A stretch of DNA of 6,686 bases, taken from the NCBI GenBank assembly GCA_958419975.1, contig CATZIG010000115.1, positions 1 to 6,686 of the forward strand, in the 5' to 3' direction. Of the stretch, positions 5,594 to 6,686 are shown one piece after another. The notes below the pieces were generated by a model that saw only the letters and a list, made by a program, of their open reading frames with translations, ran no database searches and was not told where the DNA came from. This DNA is from an uncultured Collinsella sp. GTDB lineage: Bacteria > Actinomycetota > Coriobacteriia > Coriobacteriales > Coriobacteriaceae. The position numbers and the translations under genes were made by a program. Positions within the stretch are counted from its first letter, which is position 1; each line of letters opens with the position of its first letter.

Positions 5594-6686
5594 TTACAGT
5601 GCCATTGTGCGGGCGCGGTCGATGCGCGCCAGGCAGTCGTCGCGGCCGACGAGCGCCATGGTCTCGCCCAGCGGAGGGCTCACCATGTTGCCGCAGACGG
5701 CAACGCGCACGGCCTGGAACACCACGCGCTTCTTAAGGTCCATCTGCTCGGGCAGCGGTTCAAGCGCGGCGTCGATGTTGGCAGCCGTCCACTCGTCCAC
5801 GCCCTCGAGCGCGGCCTTGGCGGCATCCAGAATGGCGCCCATGCCCTCCTTGGCCAGGCCCTTGTTGACGGACTTCTCGTCATACTCGAGCGTATCGGCC
5901 GTGGCGAAGATGGGAGCGGCGACGGTCACGGCGTCAACCGGCATCTTGGTGCGCGGCTTGACGATGGCGGCAAGCGCGTCGATCCAGTCCTCGCCGTACT
6001 CGACATTACCCTCGATGAGACCCGCCTCGTGCAGCTCGGGGACCATGATCTCGTCGGCAAACTGGGCATCGGACATGCTGTTGATGTACTCGGCATTGAC
6101 CCAGTCGAGCTTCTTGGGGTCGAAGGTAGCCGGGTTCTTGGAGATGCGGTCGAGCGAGAACTTGCTGGCCAGGACATCGCGCGGGATGATCGTGGTCTCG
6201 CCGTCGAGCGACCAACCGAGCAGCGCCAGGTAGTTGACGAAGGCGTCGGACAGGTAGCCGGCGTCGCGGTACTCCTCCACCGAGGTGGCGCCGTGGCGCT
6301 TGGAGAGCTTCTTGCCGTCGGCACCCAAGATCATGGAGATGTGGGCGAACGTGGGCACGGGAGCGCCGAGGGCCTCGTAGACCATGACCTGACGCGGGGT
6401 GTTGGACAGGTGGTCGTCGCCGCGGATGACGTGGGTGATCTTCATCATGGCGTCGTCGACGACGGTCGCGAAGTTGTACGTGGGCGTGCCATCGGAGCGG
6501 AAGATGACAAAGTCGTCGAGCTCCTTGGCGTCGAAGGTCACCTCGCCGTGGACGGCGTCGTGGATAACGACGTCGCCGCGGTCCTCGGGCACCTTGATGC
6601 GCAGGACGTAGGACTCGCCGGCCTCGATGCGGCGGCGGGCCTCCTCGGGATCAAGATCGCGGCAACGGCGCTGATAGCCCTGGAAG
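5594..6686 (-). CDS. gltX: Glutamyl-tRNA synthetase, 5' part cut by window edge
   Basis: GluRS (class I) charges tRNA with glutamate. I extended the frame by hand to the right edge: 363 residues are open, beginning FQGYQRRCRDLDPEEA. Recognisable elements are FRSDGTPTYNFA, the GDDHLSNT segment (6398-6421), and KLSKRHG, the family's form of the KMSKS ATP-binding loop (KLSKR at 6296-6310). The helical anticodon-binding domain follows and the protein ends RARTMAL, then TAA. Bacterial GluRS is usually about 470-500 residues, so roughly the first 130, including the HIGH motif, lie outside the window. Codons are strongly G- or C-ending, as in a highly expressed gene. A terminator follows at once, so gltX is probably the last gene of its transcript. 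Whether it also charges tRNA-Gln (non-discriminating form) cannot be read from this part. Confidence 0.96.
   Translation of the reverse strand, partial: FQGYQRRCRDLDPEEARRRIEAGESYVLRIKVPEDRGDVVIHDAVHGEVTFDAKELDDFVIFRSDGTPTYNFATVVDDAMMKITHVIRGDDHLSNTPRQVMVYEALGAPVPTFAHISMILGADGKKLSKRHGATSVEEYRDAGYLSDAFVNYLALLGWSLDGETTIIPRDVLASKFSLDRISKNPATFDPKKLDWVNAEYINSMSDAQFADEIMVPELHEAGLIEGNVEYGEDWIDALAAIVKPRTKMPVDAVTVAAPIFATADTLEYDEKSVNKGLAKEGMGAILDAAKAALEGVDEWTAANIDAALEPLPEQMDLKKRVVFQAVRVAVCGNMVSPPLGETMALVGRDDCLARIDRARTMAL

Overview
The window holds five housekeeping genes, all on the minus strand, so transcription runs from high to low coordinates: gltX (its 5' part lies beyond the right edge), priA, def, fmt and rsmB (its 3' end lies beyond the left edge). 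All five read as intact bacterial genes with their signature motifs. The GC-rich coding sequence, the order priA-def-fmt-rsmB and the look of the PriA, GluRS and RsmB proteins suggest an actinobacterium of the class Coriobacteriia, most likely Collinsella or a close relative. That placement is inferred from recalled family resemblance; no search was run.

Layout in the direction of transcription: gltX (6686 to 5594) charges tRNA-Glu. A compact intrinsic terminator follows (about 5570 to 5536), preceded by a 10-bp palindrome. priA (5504 to 3051) encodes a complete replication-restart helicase with an unusual N-terminal tail that carries a perfect consensus sliding-clamp-binding pentapeptide. 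def (3032 to 2496) follows after a short gap. A 327-nt non-coding stretch (2495 to 2169) then separates def from fmt. It holds a very long inverted repeat (27-bp arms), a second GC-rich hairpin and a terminator-like hairpin in AT-rich DNA. fmt (2168 to 1248) and rsmB (from 1251) overlap by four bases (ATGA) and are probably translationally coupled.

Functionally, Fmt formylates Met-tRNAfMet for initiation and Def removes the formyl group from new proteins. RsmB methylates 16S rRNA and GltX supplies Glu-tRNA, so four of the five genes serve translation; PriA rebuilds stalled replication forks. The same cluster order is known from Bacillus subtilis, where rlmN, prpC and prkC follow. The parts that depart from routine are the def-fmt intergenic region with its strand-asymmetric hairpin, the clamp motif on PriA, and the non-canonical SAM-binding loop of RsmB. 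No mobile element, CRISPR array, tRNA or rRNA gene was seen, and no new multi-gene system is evident.
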